Source: Lindgomyces ingoldianus (taxonomy: Eukaryota > Ascomycota > Dothideomycetes > Pleosporales > Lindgomycetaceae). From it: DNA of 64,000 nucleotides. The notes beneath the pieces are model-generated. The model made no database searches. It was not told the origin of the DNA and was given only the letters and a program-made list of their open reading frames with translations. The translations under genes and the position numbers were made by a program. The stretch lies in the NCBI RefSeq assembly GCF_010093535.1, contig NW_022985163.1, forward strand, positions 1,574,421-1,638,420, in the 5' to 3' direction. Positions 48,801 through 59,591 of the stretch are shown here, one piece after another; within the stretch, counting starts at the first letter, position 1; every line of letters starts with the position of its first letter.

Positions 48801-50837
48801 AACTTTAAACTACTAATACTTATAGAAGCTAATGCCTTAGACTATATAGTAGCAGGAGTTCTTTTCTAGACTAAGCTAGATAGGACTATTAAGCCTATTA
48901 TATACTTTTTAAAAAAAATAAGTCCTGTAAAAGGTAATTATAAAATTTATAATAAAAAATTACTTACTATAGTATACTGCTTTAAATAATAGCAACCTAA
49001 ACTAGAAAGTGCAGCGCATCTAATATAGGTCCTATCTAACTATAAGAACTTGTAGTACTTTATAACTATAAAATAACTTAGCTACTAATAAGCTTATTAG
49101 TTTAAATACCTATTTTATTTTAATTTTAAGATTACTTATTATTTTAGTTAAAATAAAAAGAAACTAGATGCTTTTATAAAGTAATTCTAAAACATTTTTA
49201 CTTAAAAAAAGTGTAAAAGGCTTAACACTAAACTTTACTTTAACTTAAGCTATTTTTAAACTTTAACTTAAATAAAATAAATTAGATAATTAATTAAATT
49301 ATTACTAATAAGTATTTAAATAATAAATTTATCTAAAAAACTTTAGACCTGCTTTAAAATAGCACTAGTTAGTTAAAAAAGGTAACACTAGCTAACTATA
49401 AAAACTAAAATAGTAAGCTATATTACTATAACTAACTTATAATCTTTAATTTTAATAAACTAAGAATTAAACTACTCTAAATTATACATAACTTACCTGT
49501 TAGAGGACACTTAGGCAGAGGAAAGACTCTTAACCTACTACAGAGAGAGTACTACTAGCCCTGCATGTTCTATACTGTACACTAATATATATTATGTTGC
49601 TATACTTACTGTAAAGTAAAAGCCTTTTAAAAAAGGTATAATAGCCTACTTAAACTACTTCTAATTCTTAAATAAGCTTAGAAAAACATATTAATTAATT
49701 TTATTATAGACCTACTTTTATCTAAAAGGTACATAAATATTATAGTAGTTGTTAATTACTTAACTAAGTATTAACACTTAATACTATATTTCTTTATAAC
49801 TGCCTCTAATATAGCCTAGTTATTCTACTAATACATATAAGTTTACTATAGCCTGCCTAACATAATTATATTAGACAGAGGTACGCAGTTTATCTTAGCC
49901 TTCTAAAATAAACTTTATAAATAGCTCTAAATTGTCTTCTATTTATTTACAGCTTTTTACCTAAAGACTAATAGCTAGACTAAGAATATAAACACTATAA
50001 TAAAATAAGTTTTATAAGTGTACATAAACTACTAGTAAGATAACTAAGTAAAATAGTTAGCTACAGCATAGTTTAAAGCTAATAACATAATATTTAAATT
50101 AACATAAGTATCTTTGTTTTTAGTAAACTATAGATACTACCTTTAAATAAGATTTAAACTACTTATAAATACTCTTTAACTAACTTATTAATTTATATAA
50201 GTAATAGATGTAAATAGACTTATTAATAAAATTTAAAATATATTTAAATATGTTTATAAAAAGCTTATATAAGCTTAAGCTTTTTAATAAGAGTACATAA
50301 ACTAATTTTAAACTCCTGCCCTTGTGTATGCAGCTAGCAAGAAACTCTAGCTAGACACTAAAAATATCTAAATAAACTAATAATTAAAAAAACTTAATTA
50401 AAAGAACCTTAGCTTTTTTATAGTAGCTTATATAGTCTTATTACACACTTACTAATTAATCCTACCTAACAGCATAAAGATACACCCTGTGTTCTATGTA
50501 TTATTACTGCGCTAAGTAGCTTCTAAATCTAACTATCTACTTAAACAGCTAAACCTGCTACTTAAACCTATTATTATAAATAATAAACTAGAATATGTTA
50601 TAAAAAACGTTAAATAGATCTAGTTTAACAAAAAAAAATGTATTTATAAATACTTTATAAAATAGACTAGATACAACAAACTATTGTAGAAACCTGTAGA
50701 AGCCCTACAAAAAAACTCTATAGTAACCTAATTCTACGCCTAATACCTATCTAAACTAAACTTATACTCTAATAAAGACAACTTAATGCTAGAACTACTA
50801 ATGTAAAGGATTCCCTTTTTAATAAGAGAAGGGGTAC
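45816..50837 (+). pseudogene. Nested gypsy gag-pol remnant with integrase and chromodomain-like end
   Basis: Read with TAG/TAA as damaged codons. A CCHC knuckle sits at about 46779-46818 (CFKCSKHSYIF). Reverse transcriptase is at about 47.9-48.6 kb (ALALQKHTNLK upstream, then LQKYLNKNLKKGFIQASFLL, QFYVNYQRLNAITIKNQYLI). RNase H follows. The integrase zinc-binding part is at about 49.49-49.62 kb (HNLPVRGHLGRGKTLNLLQR, YCKVKAFQKRY), and the catalytic part at about 49.66-50.03 kb (VVVNYLTKYQHLI, ILDRGTQFILAF). The C-terminal stretch (LEYVIKNVKQIQFNKKK, YKYFIKQTRYNKLL) fits a chromodomain of the chromovirus branch, thought to guide insertion to heterochromatin. No intact protein can be made. Confidence 0.87.
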
Positions 50838-51155
50838 TGTTACAGTATCCTCCCTAGATCCTAGACATAACTGTATTAGACATGTACTAAAGTATTATTA
50901 GTGCACATCTAACATAAACATAACACAATATAGACATAAACTTAAGCATAAACTGCCTTAACACTAACTAAACCTAAAATAGGCTTAATTTATACCTAAA
51001 GCGCTTAGACTTCTAAGCTAAGTATTTAATTACTAATTTCTTTTTAAACCTTTCTGTTCCTTACACAATGTCTTGTACCTACTATAATACCTTACGTAGT
51101 AATTAAACTAGACCTCTGTGAAGCTCTATAACCTTACTTGTGCACAATTGTGACA
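50838..51155 (+). repeat. 3' LTR of the nested gypsy element
   Basis: 318 bp, TGTTACAGTATCCTCC ... ATTGTGACA; less mutated at its right end than the 5' LTR. Confidence 0.93.
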
Positions 51156-51160
51156 TATAG

Positions 51161-52719
51161 TTGTCCTAGAATTAGGTTATAATGTTTTATGTTTATTATA
51201 TAGAGCTTAATTTACTTTTTATAGTGTTAGTAAGTAATTATAATAGTTGTAGTACAAGAGATAGAACCTTTTTTAAGTTATTTTTTATTAAATCTAGTTA
51301 GGTAAATTATTTAGGTAAGTAGTGTTAATTAGAGATTTAGTTTGTACGCTAGTTCTTTATTAATGTAACCTATGCTGTTTACTCTTAAGTTAATAAAAGC
51401 TTATATTAGAGCTAATATAGTTTCTTATTATAAACATATAAGAATATTAACTTAGTACTTTTAGTTATTAGTAGGGGACTTAGCTTATAAGTTAGTAGAG
51501 ATCTAGTGTTAAATTAGTTCTAAAAGGCAACTTAGCCCTAAGACAAGCCTTTTTATAGGCTTCTACTACTATAGCTGCAGCTATGTTAAGAGTAGTAAAA
51601 AAGATTAAAGCTTAAATATAAGTTAAAGCCCTTATAAAAATAAGATTAAAATAGTAAGAATCTTTAATAAGTGCTAGTAGCACTACTTGTGTAGACTTAA
51701 GAAAAAGAAATAAAGCAGTTTTAGAAAATATAACTATGCTTACTATACTTAAAGCATTAACTTTTTTTTCTGTAATTTTTACACTTTTTAGAACTAACTA
51801 GAGCATAATTTAAATTAATTTTTATTATGTTAGAGTTCTTATTTATAACTGCGCTAGTTTAGGGGCGTATTAGGGCTTGTATAAGAAGGAACCTTATGTT
51901 ATTATTATAGGTAGCAATTAGGTTTGCATACGCGTTAAGGTTATTTAAAAGGAGTTCTCCTACTATAGCGCATTATAGTTTAGTTAAAAGAGAGTTATAT
52001 AAGGCTATAATTAAACCTATTTTATTTAGGCCTATATTAGATGTAAGTTAGCAGAACTTAGTAAAGTGTAAAGTAAAGCTTTTTTTTTTTATTATAAAGT
52101 GTTTAGGTAACTTAGGGCTGTTAACTTTTTATTTAAGTTTTTATAAGTTACTTATAAAAACACTATAAATTAATCTAGGTTAATAATATCTTTATTTATT
52201 AGTAAGTTAATTAAGGCTATTATGTTATAGTTAAGTTAAAAGTAGGCATATAGTAACTAAGAGTGTTTAAAGAGGAATTAGTTTACATTTCCTTTAAGTT
52301 TATATTAGAGCTTATGTAAGAAAAAAAGTAAGTCTTTTTATTTTTTATTAAACAGTAAAGGATTAGGGAGTTAGTTAGATTTTATTACTAAGTTAAAAGA
52401 GTTATAGGTTATAGGCAGTGTTAGGTAAAAAAGAGTTAAGCTATCTCTAGACTTCTAAGTAAGCTTTAAAGCTAGTAAGTTCTTAGTTTTTACTACTATA
52501 ATAAAAGTTAAGGCAGAAATAGACTACTTAATAACATAAAGCTATTTTTTAAAGTTCTTTTAAAAAGCTTTAAAGCTTATAATGTAGTAGCTTTTTTATA
52601 AAGTAAGCACTTCTTAGAAGGCTTTTTAGCTTACTTTAATAGTTTAGAGTTATATAAGTACTAAGCTTATTAGATTAGATTTAGAGGCTATTCTTAGCTA
52701 GAGTTTTAACACAACATAA
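51161..52719 (-). pseudogene. Outer gypsy: gag and 5' pol region, RIP-damaged
   Basis: Continuation of the outer element after the nested copy; minus-strand gag region, homologous to 45.83-47.4 kb in the nested element. Frames closed throughout. Confidence 0.8.
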
Positions 52720-53037
52720 TGTTATAATTATGCATAAGTAAGGTTATAGAGCTTTATAAAGGTCTAGTTTAATTACTATGTAAAGTATTATAGTAGGTAC
52801 AAGACATTATGTAAGGAACAAAAAAGTTTAAAAGGAAATTAGTAATTAAATACTTAGCTTAGAAGTCTAAGCACTTTAGGTATAAATTAAGCCTATTTTA
52901 GGTTTAGTTAGTGTTAAGGCAGTTTATGCTTAAGTTTATGTCTGTGTTATGTTGTGTTTATGTTAGACGTGCACTAATAATACTCTAGTACGCGTCTAAT
53001 ACAGTTATGTCTAGGATCTGGGGAGGATACTGTGACA
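52720..53037 (-). repeat. 5' LTR of the outer gypsy element
   Basis: 318 bp; left end strongly mutated (TGTTATAATTATGCATAAG against TGTCACGATTGTGCACGAG), right end intact (GGGGAGGATACTGTGACA). Confidence 0.93.
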
Positions 53038-53651
53038 CTAGCCTATTATAAACTTTATTTTATTAAAGTTATACATGTTATTATTTTAGATACTATACTT
53101 AGCTTTAATATTCTTTATAAAGTTAAACTAGCCTTAAATTACTATAAAACTTTTAAAAAAAGCTTTTTTATAGTTATAGTTATACTTAAACTTTACTTTA
53201 AGCTTTAAGTATTACTTAATAAATATATTAAGCTAGTTTATGCTAACATAGCCTATATTATGCTTAGCATATAAAGAATTAGCTATATTAGCTATAGCTA
53301 CTAGCTAGAGGGGAAATTCTTACGCATTTAGCTTAAGTATGTGCTAAATAATTACCTACTTTTTATTATTATTTAGCTTTTATAAGTTAGCTATATAATT
53401 AGCTTAGAAAAGTTATTTAGCATGTTAGTTACTTATTATCTTTTAAAAGACTTTATAGATAGCTGTAGTATATTACTTAAAAAGTGTTATATTTTATTTA
53501 AAAGCCTAAAGTATAAGCTATATCTAACATTTCTTTAACACATCTAAGTAGTGTTATTAGAAATGCATTAGTGTAAAAAAGGTAGTGTAGTAAGGTCTTA
53601 GCAAAAGTAAGCAACTTAAGTATGTAAGCAACTTGCCTATAAAGTATGTTA

Positions 53652-55184
53652 TAAGTGTTAATTATATAATTAATATTTACTTTTATATAGTTTTTTTTAA
53701 AGTATTTTTATTACTTTTTACATAGCGCTTACTTATGTAATAATATTTAGTAATAGTAGAAAGTCTAGGTTAATTCTTAAGTATACTCTAAAGACTAGCA
53801 GCGTAGGTACTAGACTGTATAGGCTAGCTATGTTGTTTAGAGCCTTAACTGCTATCTGCAGAATAGCCTTATTATCTGTACAGTTACCTAGCTTAGTCTT
53901 TAGAATGTTAAACGCTTATTAAAGAAGTGTGTGTACACGCTTAACTTTTCTAACTACTTAATGTGCTTCTATAGGCATCTGCCTATATATAGCTCTTATA
54001 ATCTTTATATAAGCTTAAAAATCTTTTAAAGCAAAGTTTATACTAAAGTTATACATAATATAGTCTAAAAGTTCTTAATAAGTGTTAATCTAGCATTTAC
54101 ATAGTGCATTTTAGGTATCTTGTATAGACATAAATTTTAGAAATATAGCAGCCTAAAATAATATATAAAACATCTTTATTATTAATTTATATAACATTAA
54201 TAATAACTTTATAGTTAAAGTAAGTGTTATTTTTAATTATAAACTTAAATCTTTATAAAGATTAGTTATATAATTAGTAAAAGTAGTAAAACTTCTTAAT
54301 CTTTTCTAACACTATAGCATTAATGTTGTAGCTAGCGCTAGTTAGCATCTTTTAAAGTCTTTCTATACAGAGGTGTCTAAATTAGTAGCAGAGGCAGTAA
54401 AGTTTTAATTTAATAAAAAAGAATATAAATTTTTTTTTACTAATATTAAAAAAGTGTTTTTATTTTTATATAATAAAAATAGTAGTTTTATCTTTACATA
54501 TAATAATATTTAAAATGTTATTAAAGTATACCTTAAGTTAGTTAGCATTTACTAGTAATAGTAAAAATAGTGTTAAAGTTTTTAAAATATAGTATATAAC
54601 TAGACTAATTAAGTTTTAGATTTATATAGTACTAATTAATTTTTTTAGTGTCTAGCCTTTAAAGCTAATATTTATTTAGCTAAGTATTTAATTAGTTTCT
54701 ATATATAAGTTTTTTTTCTATGTACACCTTAAGTTAAAACTTACTAATAGTAGAGATTTTTACTACGCTTATGTCCTATAGTTTGCTTTAGTATACTATA
54801 TAGTATTAGTTATTAAGAATAAACTGCTTACTATACTCTTTAAGTTTAATGCTATAAATATTCTCTCTAGTTGCATAGTGTAAGTAAGTAGTAAAAGTAA
54901 AGTAGTTAATAGCTTTTTTAGTATTTTTATTTTTTTATTTTATTTTTTTATATTATGTAAATTATTTTTAAGGTTTTATTATAAAAATTTTTATATAAGA
55001 TAATATACTAGTTCTTTACTTATGTATAGTTATTATAAACGTAGTTTAATAACTAACTTTTTTTTATAGTAGATAAAGTACTTCTTTATTTATAAATAGT
55101 TATCTCTAAATTATAGCTTAAACATAGATAAAGATCTTTTATATTATTTTTTTTTTACATAAAAAGAACTTCTTTTTTATTATA
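53652..55184 (-). pseudogene. LTR-retrotransposon integrase-region remnant
   Basis: On the minus strand, 53.75-54.2 kb reads, through stops, as PIEAH.VVRKVKRVHTLLQ, AFNILKTKLGNCTDN, ILQIAVKALNNIA and YSLVPTLLVFRVYL, the tail of an integrase-type polyprotein common in ascomycete genomes. 54170-54660 matches 58051-58545 in inverted orientation. The rest is AT-rich with no readable frame. It ends at the TA target of the pogo element at 55185. Confidence 0.6.
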
Positions 55185-57050
55185 ATATACTTTATAGGCG
55201 AGTTGCTTACACACCTAAGTTGCTTACTTTTGCTAAGACCCTACTACACTACCTTTCCTACACTAATGCATTCCTAACAATACTACTTAAATGTGTTAAA
55301 GAAATGTTAAATGTAGCTTGTGCTCTAAGCTTTTAAATAAAACATAACACTTTTTAACTAACACGCTGCAGCTATCTACAGGGTCCCTTAAAAGATAATA
55401 AGTAACTAACGCGCTAGACAACCTTTCTAAGCTAATTATACAGCTAACTTATAAAAGCTAGATAATAACAAAGAGCAGGTAATTATTTAGCACATACTTA
55501 AGCTAGATGCGCAAGAATTTCCCCCCTAGCTAGTAGCTATAGCTAATATAGCTAATTCTTTACACGCTAAGCATAATATAGGCTATGTTAGCATAAACTA
55601 GCTTAATATATTTATTAAGTGTTACTTAAAGCTTAAAGTAAAGTTTAAGTGTAAGTATAACTATAAAAGAGCTTTTTATAAGAATCTTATAGTAATTTAA
55701 GGCTAGTTTAACCTTATAAAGAATATTAAAGCTAAGTATAGCATCTAAAATAACAACATGTACAACTTTAATAAAACAGGGTTTATAATAGGCTAGATAT
55801 CTACTAGAGCAGTTATTACAGGTTTAGAGAGACAAGAATAGCTAAAAGCAGTCTAGCTAGGCAACTAGAAGTAGACAACAGCTATCTAGGGCATTAATGC
55901 TAAAGGGTAGGCTATTCTGCCTTTTATTATTTTCTAGGGTGGCAACTACTTTTTAAACTAGTACAAGAAGGAAAATCTACTCTAGAATTAAGTTATTATA
56001 ATCTCTAAGTGCAGCTAGACTACTAATTAGCTTAGTCTAGACTAGTTAAAGCACTTTAACGCGCATATAAAAAAGTGTACTGTTAGCAGCTACTGTCTGC
56101 TAGTTATTAATAGCTATAAGAGCTATAACTTGCTTTATTTCTAGTAATACTATAAAAATAATAAGATTATTACTATTTATATGCTTTTTTACTTATTACA
56201 CCTTTTACAGCTACTTAATGTAGGTTGTTTTACTTCTTTAAAAAAGGTGTATAAGCGCTAAGCTAAAAACCTTATGCGTAACTAGATTACTTATATTATA
56301 AAAATAAAGTTCCTGCTATGCTTTAAAGCAGCTTATAATGCTATAATTACTTTTAGTAATATCTAAAAAGAGTTTTAAGGCGCTAGATTAGTTCCTTTTA
56401 ACTTATAATAGGTTATAATAGGCCTTAATGTAAAGTTGCGCACTCTATTACTACTACTACCTGTATACAACAAGCTCTAGTAGTTATAAACTCTAAGCAA
56501 TACTCTAGAACTTAGGTTATAATTAATGCTTATAAAGATAAGAATTTAGAAGCATATAAATAGTTTACTAACTTCTATAGTTAAGGTGTTTAAGAAGGTC
56601 TTAAAAGGGGCAGTAATAATTACGCATAAGCTAGTGTTAGCATAACAGGAAATTACTAAGCTTTAAGCAGCTAATAAGGCTACTACATAATGTAAATTAC
56701 ATAAAAGAAAGTAGATTAAGGCAGAAAAGACCTTAATAATTTAGAAAAGCCTGTGCTTAACAGCTCTAAAGAAGTTTAGAGCGCGCAGTGATAGGAAGAA
56801 GGTAAAGAAGCAGGTGTAAGCTAAAGTAGGTGAGCTATCCTAAAGGCGCTGCAGACAGTGCAATTAGACTAGGCATAACGCGCGAATGTGTAAGCAAGAA
56901 GTAGAAGTAGTATCTAAATAATATTCTAGGCTGTACTGTACTATATAGTGCCAGAGGGGGTTGTTATGGGCTATAATAGAGTTTGTTAGGGTGGGGTCTT
57001 GGCAAAAGTGAGCGACTCGGGTGTGTGAGCGACCCGCCCATGAAGTACGT
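55185..57050 (+). mobile_element. Full-length Fot1/pogo (Tc1/mariner superfamily) transposon
   Basis: 1866 bp flanked by TA (55183-55184, 57051-57052). The two 60-bp termini are inverted repeats; the left one is RIP-mutated, the right one (56991-57050) is intact and shows the ancestral sequence, with CGAGTCGCTCAC and CGGGTCGCTCAC as 12-bp direct repeats. Confidence 0.92.
55260..56945 (+). pseudogene. Pogo-type transposase remnant (HTH, DDE_1, zinc knuckle)
   Basis: Read through TAG/TAA stops. A helix-turn-helix N-terminal part covers about 55.26-55.5 kb. Then come ANIANSL, KCKYNYKRAFYKNL, YNFNKTGFIIGQISTRAVIT (DETGF-type position near 55765), GINAKGQAILPFIIFQG and VINSYKSYN (DGHxSHN position near 56105). 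LLHLLQLLNVGCFTSLKK (HLLQPLD position near 56200), SNIQKEFQGARLVPF and an alpha-helical C-terminus (KLVLA, ITKLQAANKAT) follow. A CCHC knuckle ends the protein (C-X2-C-X4-H-X4-C, about 56850-56891, RCRQCN and RHNARMC). This is the domain order of fungal Fot1/pogo transposases. Catalytic Asp residues are read as Asn in places (D to N by G-to-A), and many stops exclude activity. Confidence 0.88.
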
Positions 57051-57052
57051 TA

Positions 57053-58050
57053 TGTCGAAGCCTAAGATGTGTCTAATTTAGTTTAGGTTATAATACTTAC
57101 ACACTATAATATTAAACTATTTAGTTTATAGACTAGATTCTATTAACTTTTAGTTAACTAAAGCCTTTAAGTTTAGAACTTTTTATTTTTTATAATTAGA
57201 ATTACCTTTGAAAAAGTTGTAAAAAGTGCGCTAAAGTAGAAACCTAGAGACTACTAATAACTTATTAGAATTAGAGGCAACTGCTAATGTCTAACTAACT
57301 ACTCTCTAACTCTAGAGTTAAATACGCTCTAGCTAAGCTATACTCTACCTAATTTAGAGTTAATGTGTAGCAACATGTTCTAATAGACCTTAATTAACTA
57401 CTAAATTACTCTTAATAATGCCTTAAATTATTCTTACTACTCTAATAGTAAGAGACTTTTTAGACACTCTTAATAATACCTAAATGTTACTTTACTAAAC
57501 ACACGCCTAAAATTAATAACTGTATAGATAGCTAAAAATAAATAGCAAGTCTTAATTAGTAATAAGCTAGACATCTACAGATTACTATTAGAGCAGGCGC
57601 GCACGCATAGCGTTTAGTTTAGAGGACACTGCTAGCAGTGCAAAGGAATACTTAGTAAGAACATATAGCTAAATTAGACTAGTTTTAGTTTAAAAATGCA
57701 GAGAACATAATAGTAATACTTTAAACTATAACTACTAATAGGGACTATTAGTCTATAGAAGGGGGGGTAGTGTAACAATTCTTATAAATTGTTCTATCTT
57801 AGATAGCCTAGAAGGCCTCTATATTAGCCCTAACCCTAACCTAACCCTAACCTCTGCTGTTACCCCTATTCCTTTATGTATTTAGTTGCACCTTGCCTCT
57901 GTAGCTAGCTTAGTAGTTTTCTAATATCCTTTTGTACAAGGCCTATAGGTGTTAATAGCATTCCCATGTTCAGAGTCCCCACGCACTCCTATATGCCTCT
58001 GAGTGGATTCCCACCGCATTCGGACCCATTGTCTTGCCTGCGCCGTTACA
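57053..58050 (+). mobile_element. 3' end of a TGTAAC-family LTR retrotransposon
   Basis: 57053-57770 is RIP-mutated and ends in a strong purine tract (AGAAGGGGGGGTAG) directly followed by the LTR 57771-58050. No target duplication surrounds the LTR (GGTAG left, CTAGA right), so it is a true 3' LTR rather than a solo one. The upstream part of the element is lost or lies across the pogo insertion. Confidence 0.7.
57771..58050 (+). repeat. 3' LTR, TGTAAC family, containing RIP-made telomere-like repeats
   Basis: 280 bp, homologous to 34726-35025 and to the reverse complement of 40262-40540. At 57828-57853 the sequence CCCTAACCCTAACC etc. replaces GGCCCCGACCTCGACC of the unmutated copies. Confidence 0.9.
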
Positions 58051-58552
58051 CTAGACACTAAAAGAATTAATTAGTACTATATAAATCTAGAACCTAATTA
58101 GTCTAGTTATATACTATATTTTAAAAACTTTAATACTATTTTTGTTATTACTAGTAAATGCTAACTAACTTAAAGCATACTTTAATAATATTTTTAATAT
58201 TATTATACATAAAAATAAAACTACTATTTTTATTATATAAAAATAAAGATACTTTTTTTAAATATTAGTAAAGAAGAATTTATGTTTTTTTTTTCTAAAT
58301 TAAAACTTTACTGCCTCTACTACTAATTTAGACACCCTTATATAAAGAGACTCTAGAAGATGCTAACTAGCGCTAGCTATACCATTAATGCTATAGTGTT
58401 AGAAAAGATTAAAAAGTTTTACTACTTTTACTAATTATATAACTAGGCACTATAAAGATTTAAGTTTATAATTAAAAATAACACTTACTTTAACTATAAT
58501 GTTGTTATTAATATTATATAAATTACTAATAAAAATATTGTATATGTTATTA
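58051..58552 (+). repeat. Inverted partner of 54170-54660
   Basis: Starts CTAGACACTAAAAG and matches the reverse complement of 54170-54660 (GTACTAATTAATTTTTTTAG). Part of the same retroelement coding region, RIP-mutated; ends at the TA target of the next pogo element. Confidence 0.65.
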
Positions 58553-59116
58553 ACGTACTTCACGCGCGAGTTGCTTACACACCTAAGTCGCTTACTTTTG
58601 CTAAGACTCTACCCTAACAAACTCTATTATAGCCTATAACAACCTTCTCTAGCACTATATAGTATAGTATAGCTTAGAATATTATTTAGATAGTACTTCT
58701 GCTTCTTACTTACACATTTGCGTGTTATGCCTAGTCTAATTGCACTGTCTACAGCGTCTTTAGAATAGCTTACTTACTTTAGCTTACACCTGCTTCTTTA
58801 CTTTTTTTCTATTCCTGTGCGCCCTAAACTTCTTTAAAGCTGTTAAGTGTAAGCTTTTTTAAATTATTAAAGTTTTTTTTACTTTAATTTACTTTTTTTT
58901 ATGTAATTTATGTTATGTAGTAGCTTTATTAGCTGCTTAAAGCTTAGTAATTTTCTATTATACTAATACTAGCTTATACATAATTATTACTACCCTTTTT
59001 AAAACTTTTTTAAACACTTTAACTATAAAAGTTAGTAAACTATTTATATACTTTTAAATTTTTATTTTTATAAGCATTAATTATAACTTAAGTTTTAAAG
59101 TATTACTTAGAGTTTA
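58553..59116 (-). mobile_element. Truncated pogo element (minus), 3' terminal part
   Basis: TA at 58551-58552, then ACGTACTTCACGCGCGAG and a C-terminal transposase part nearly identical in layout to 40171-41030. It is interrupted at 59116 by an unmutated fragment and the third gypsy copy; the remainder may lie beyond the window. Confidence 0.85.
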
Positions 59117-59273
59117 TGTTACAGTCTACAGTTGGACCAGCGTAACTCCACTAGCAGTGCTCCACAATCTAGCTGGATTGGGACAGGGCTCGCTTACGGA
59201 CCAATTAGAGGACGCGGAGGCAGCCCAGCTACCCGCAATAACAGAGGAGTGTGTTGTCTAATAGGAGGACAGG
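59117..59273 (+). repeat. Unmutated LTR-like fragment between pogo and gypsy sequence
   Basis: 157 bp of normal-GC DNA starting TGTTACAGTCTACAG, inserted in the pogo element after GTTTA and cut by the gypsy LTR at 59274. Probably the first part of a further LTR; the rest should be found on the far side of the gypsy copy. Short open frames here are accidental. Confidence 0.5.
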
Positions 59274-59591
59274 TGTCACGATTGTGCACGAGTAAGGTTA
59301 TAGAGCTTCACAGAGGTCTAGTTTAATTACTACGTGAGGTATTATAGTAGGTACAAGACATTGTGTGAGGAATAGGAAGGTTTAAAAGAAAATTAGTAAT
59401 TAAATACTTAGCTTAGAAGTCTAAGCACTTTAAGTATAAATTAAGCCTATTCTAGGTTTAGTTAGTGTTAAAGTAGTTTATACTTAAGTTTATATTTATA
59501 TTATGTTGTGTTTATGTTAGACGTGCACTAATAATACTCTAGTACATGTCTAATATAGTTATGTCTAGGATCTAGAGAGGATACTATAACA
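59274..59591 (-). repeat. 3' LTR of the third gypsy copy
   Basis: 318 bp; left end intact (TGTCACGATTGTGCACGAG), right end mutated (ATACTATAACA). Confidence 0.93.

Larger units (their letters stand above)
45499..51155 (+). mobile_element. Ty3/gypsy retrotransposon nested in the outer copy (plus), TSD TATAG
   Basis: 5657 bp flanked by TATAG at 45494-45498 and 51156-51160, same family as the outer element but opposite orientation. The third copy has a single uninterrupted TATAG at the equivalent place (near 63055-63063), proving the insertion. LTRs 45499-45815 and 50838-51155; purine tract AAGAGAAGGGGTAC before the 3' LTR. Confidence 0.94.
41714..53037 (-). mobile_element. Ty3/gypsy chromodomain-type retrotransposon (outer copy, minus), TSD CTAGC
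   Basis: Flanked by CTAGC at 41709-41713 and 53038-53042. LTRs are 318 bp each. Without the nested copy its length is about 5.66 kb. Coding direction is minus; the purine tract (complement of GTACCTCCCCTC) lies at 42032-42045 next to the 3' LTR. Domains are recognised by comparison with the nested copy. Confidence 0.93.
40171..53649 (-). mobile_element. Fot1/pogo element (minus), split by a solo LTR and an 11.3-kb gypsy insertion
   Basis: Flanked by TA (40169-40170, 53650-53651). Its 3' terminus (from 40171, ACGTACTTCATGGGCGAG) and C-terminal coding part run to 41713; the N-terminal coding part and 5' terminus are at 53043-53649. Subtracting the solo LTR and the gypsy element with their target duplications leaves about 1.85 kb, matching the full-length relative at 55185-57050. 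Coding direction is minus; frames are full of TAA/TAG. Confidence 0.87.

Noticed and set aside
57828..57853. Interstitial telomere repeat (CCCTAACCCTAACC)
   Set aside because: Alignment with two unmutated LTR copies shows it arose by C-to-T and G-to-A change within an LTR; it is short and not at an end.
57771..58050. Solo LTR
   Set aside because: The flanks GGTAG and CTAGA do not match and a purine tract precedes it, so it is better read as the 3' LTR of a damaged element.
59132..59326. Plus-strand frame of 64 aa
   Set aside because: It crosses from an LTR-like fragment into a gypsy LTR, so it cannot be a conserved gene.
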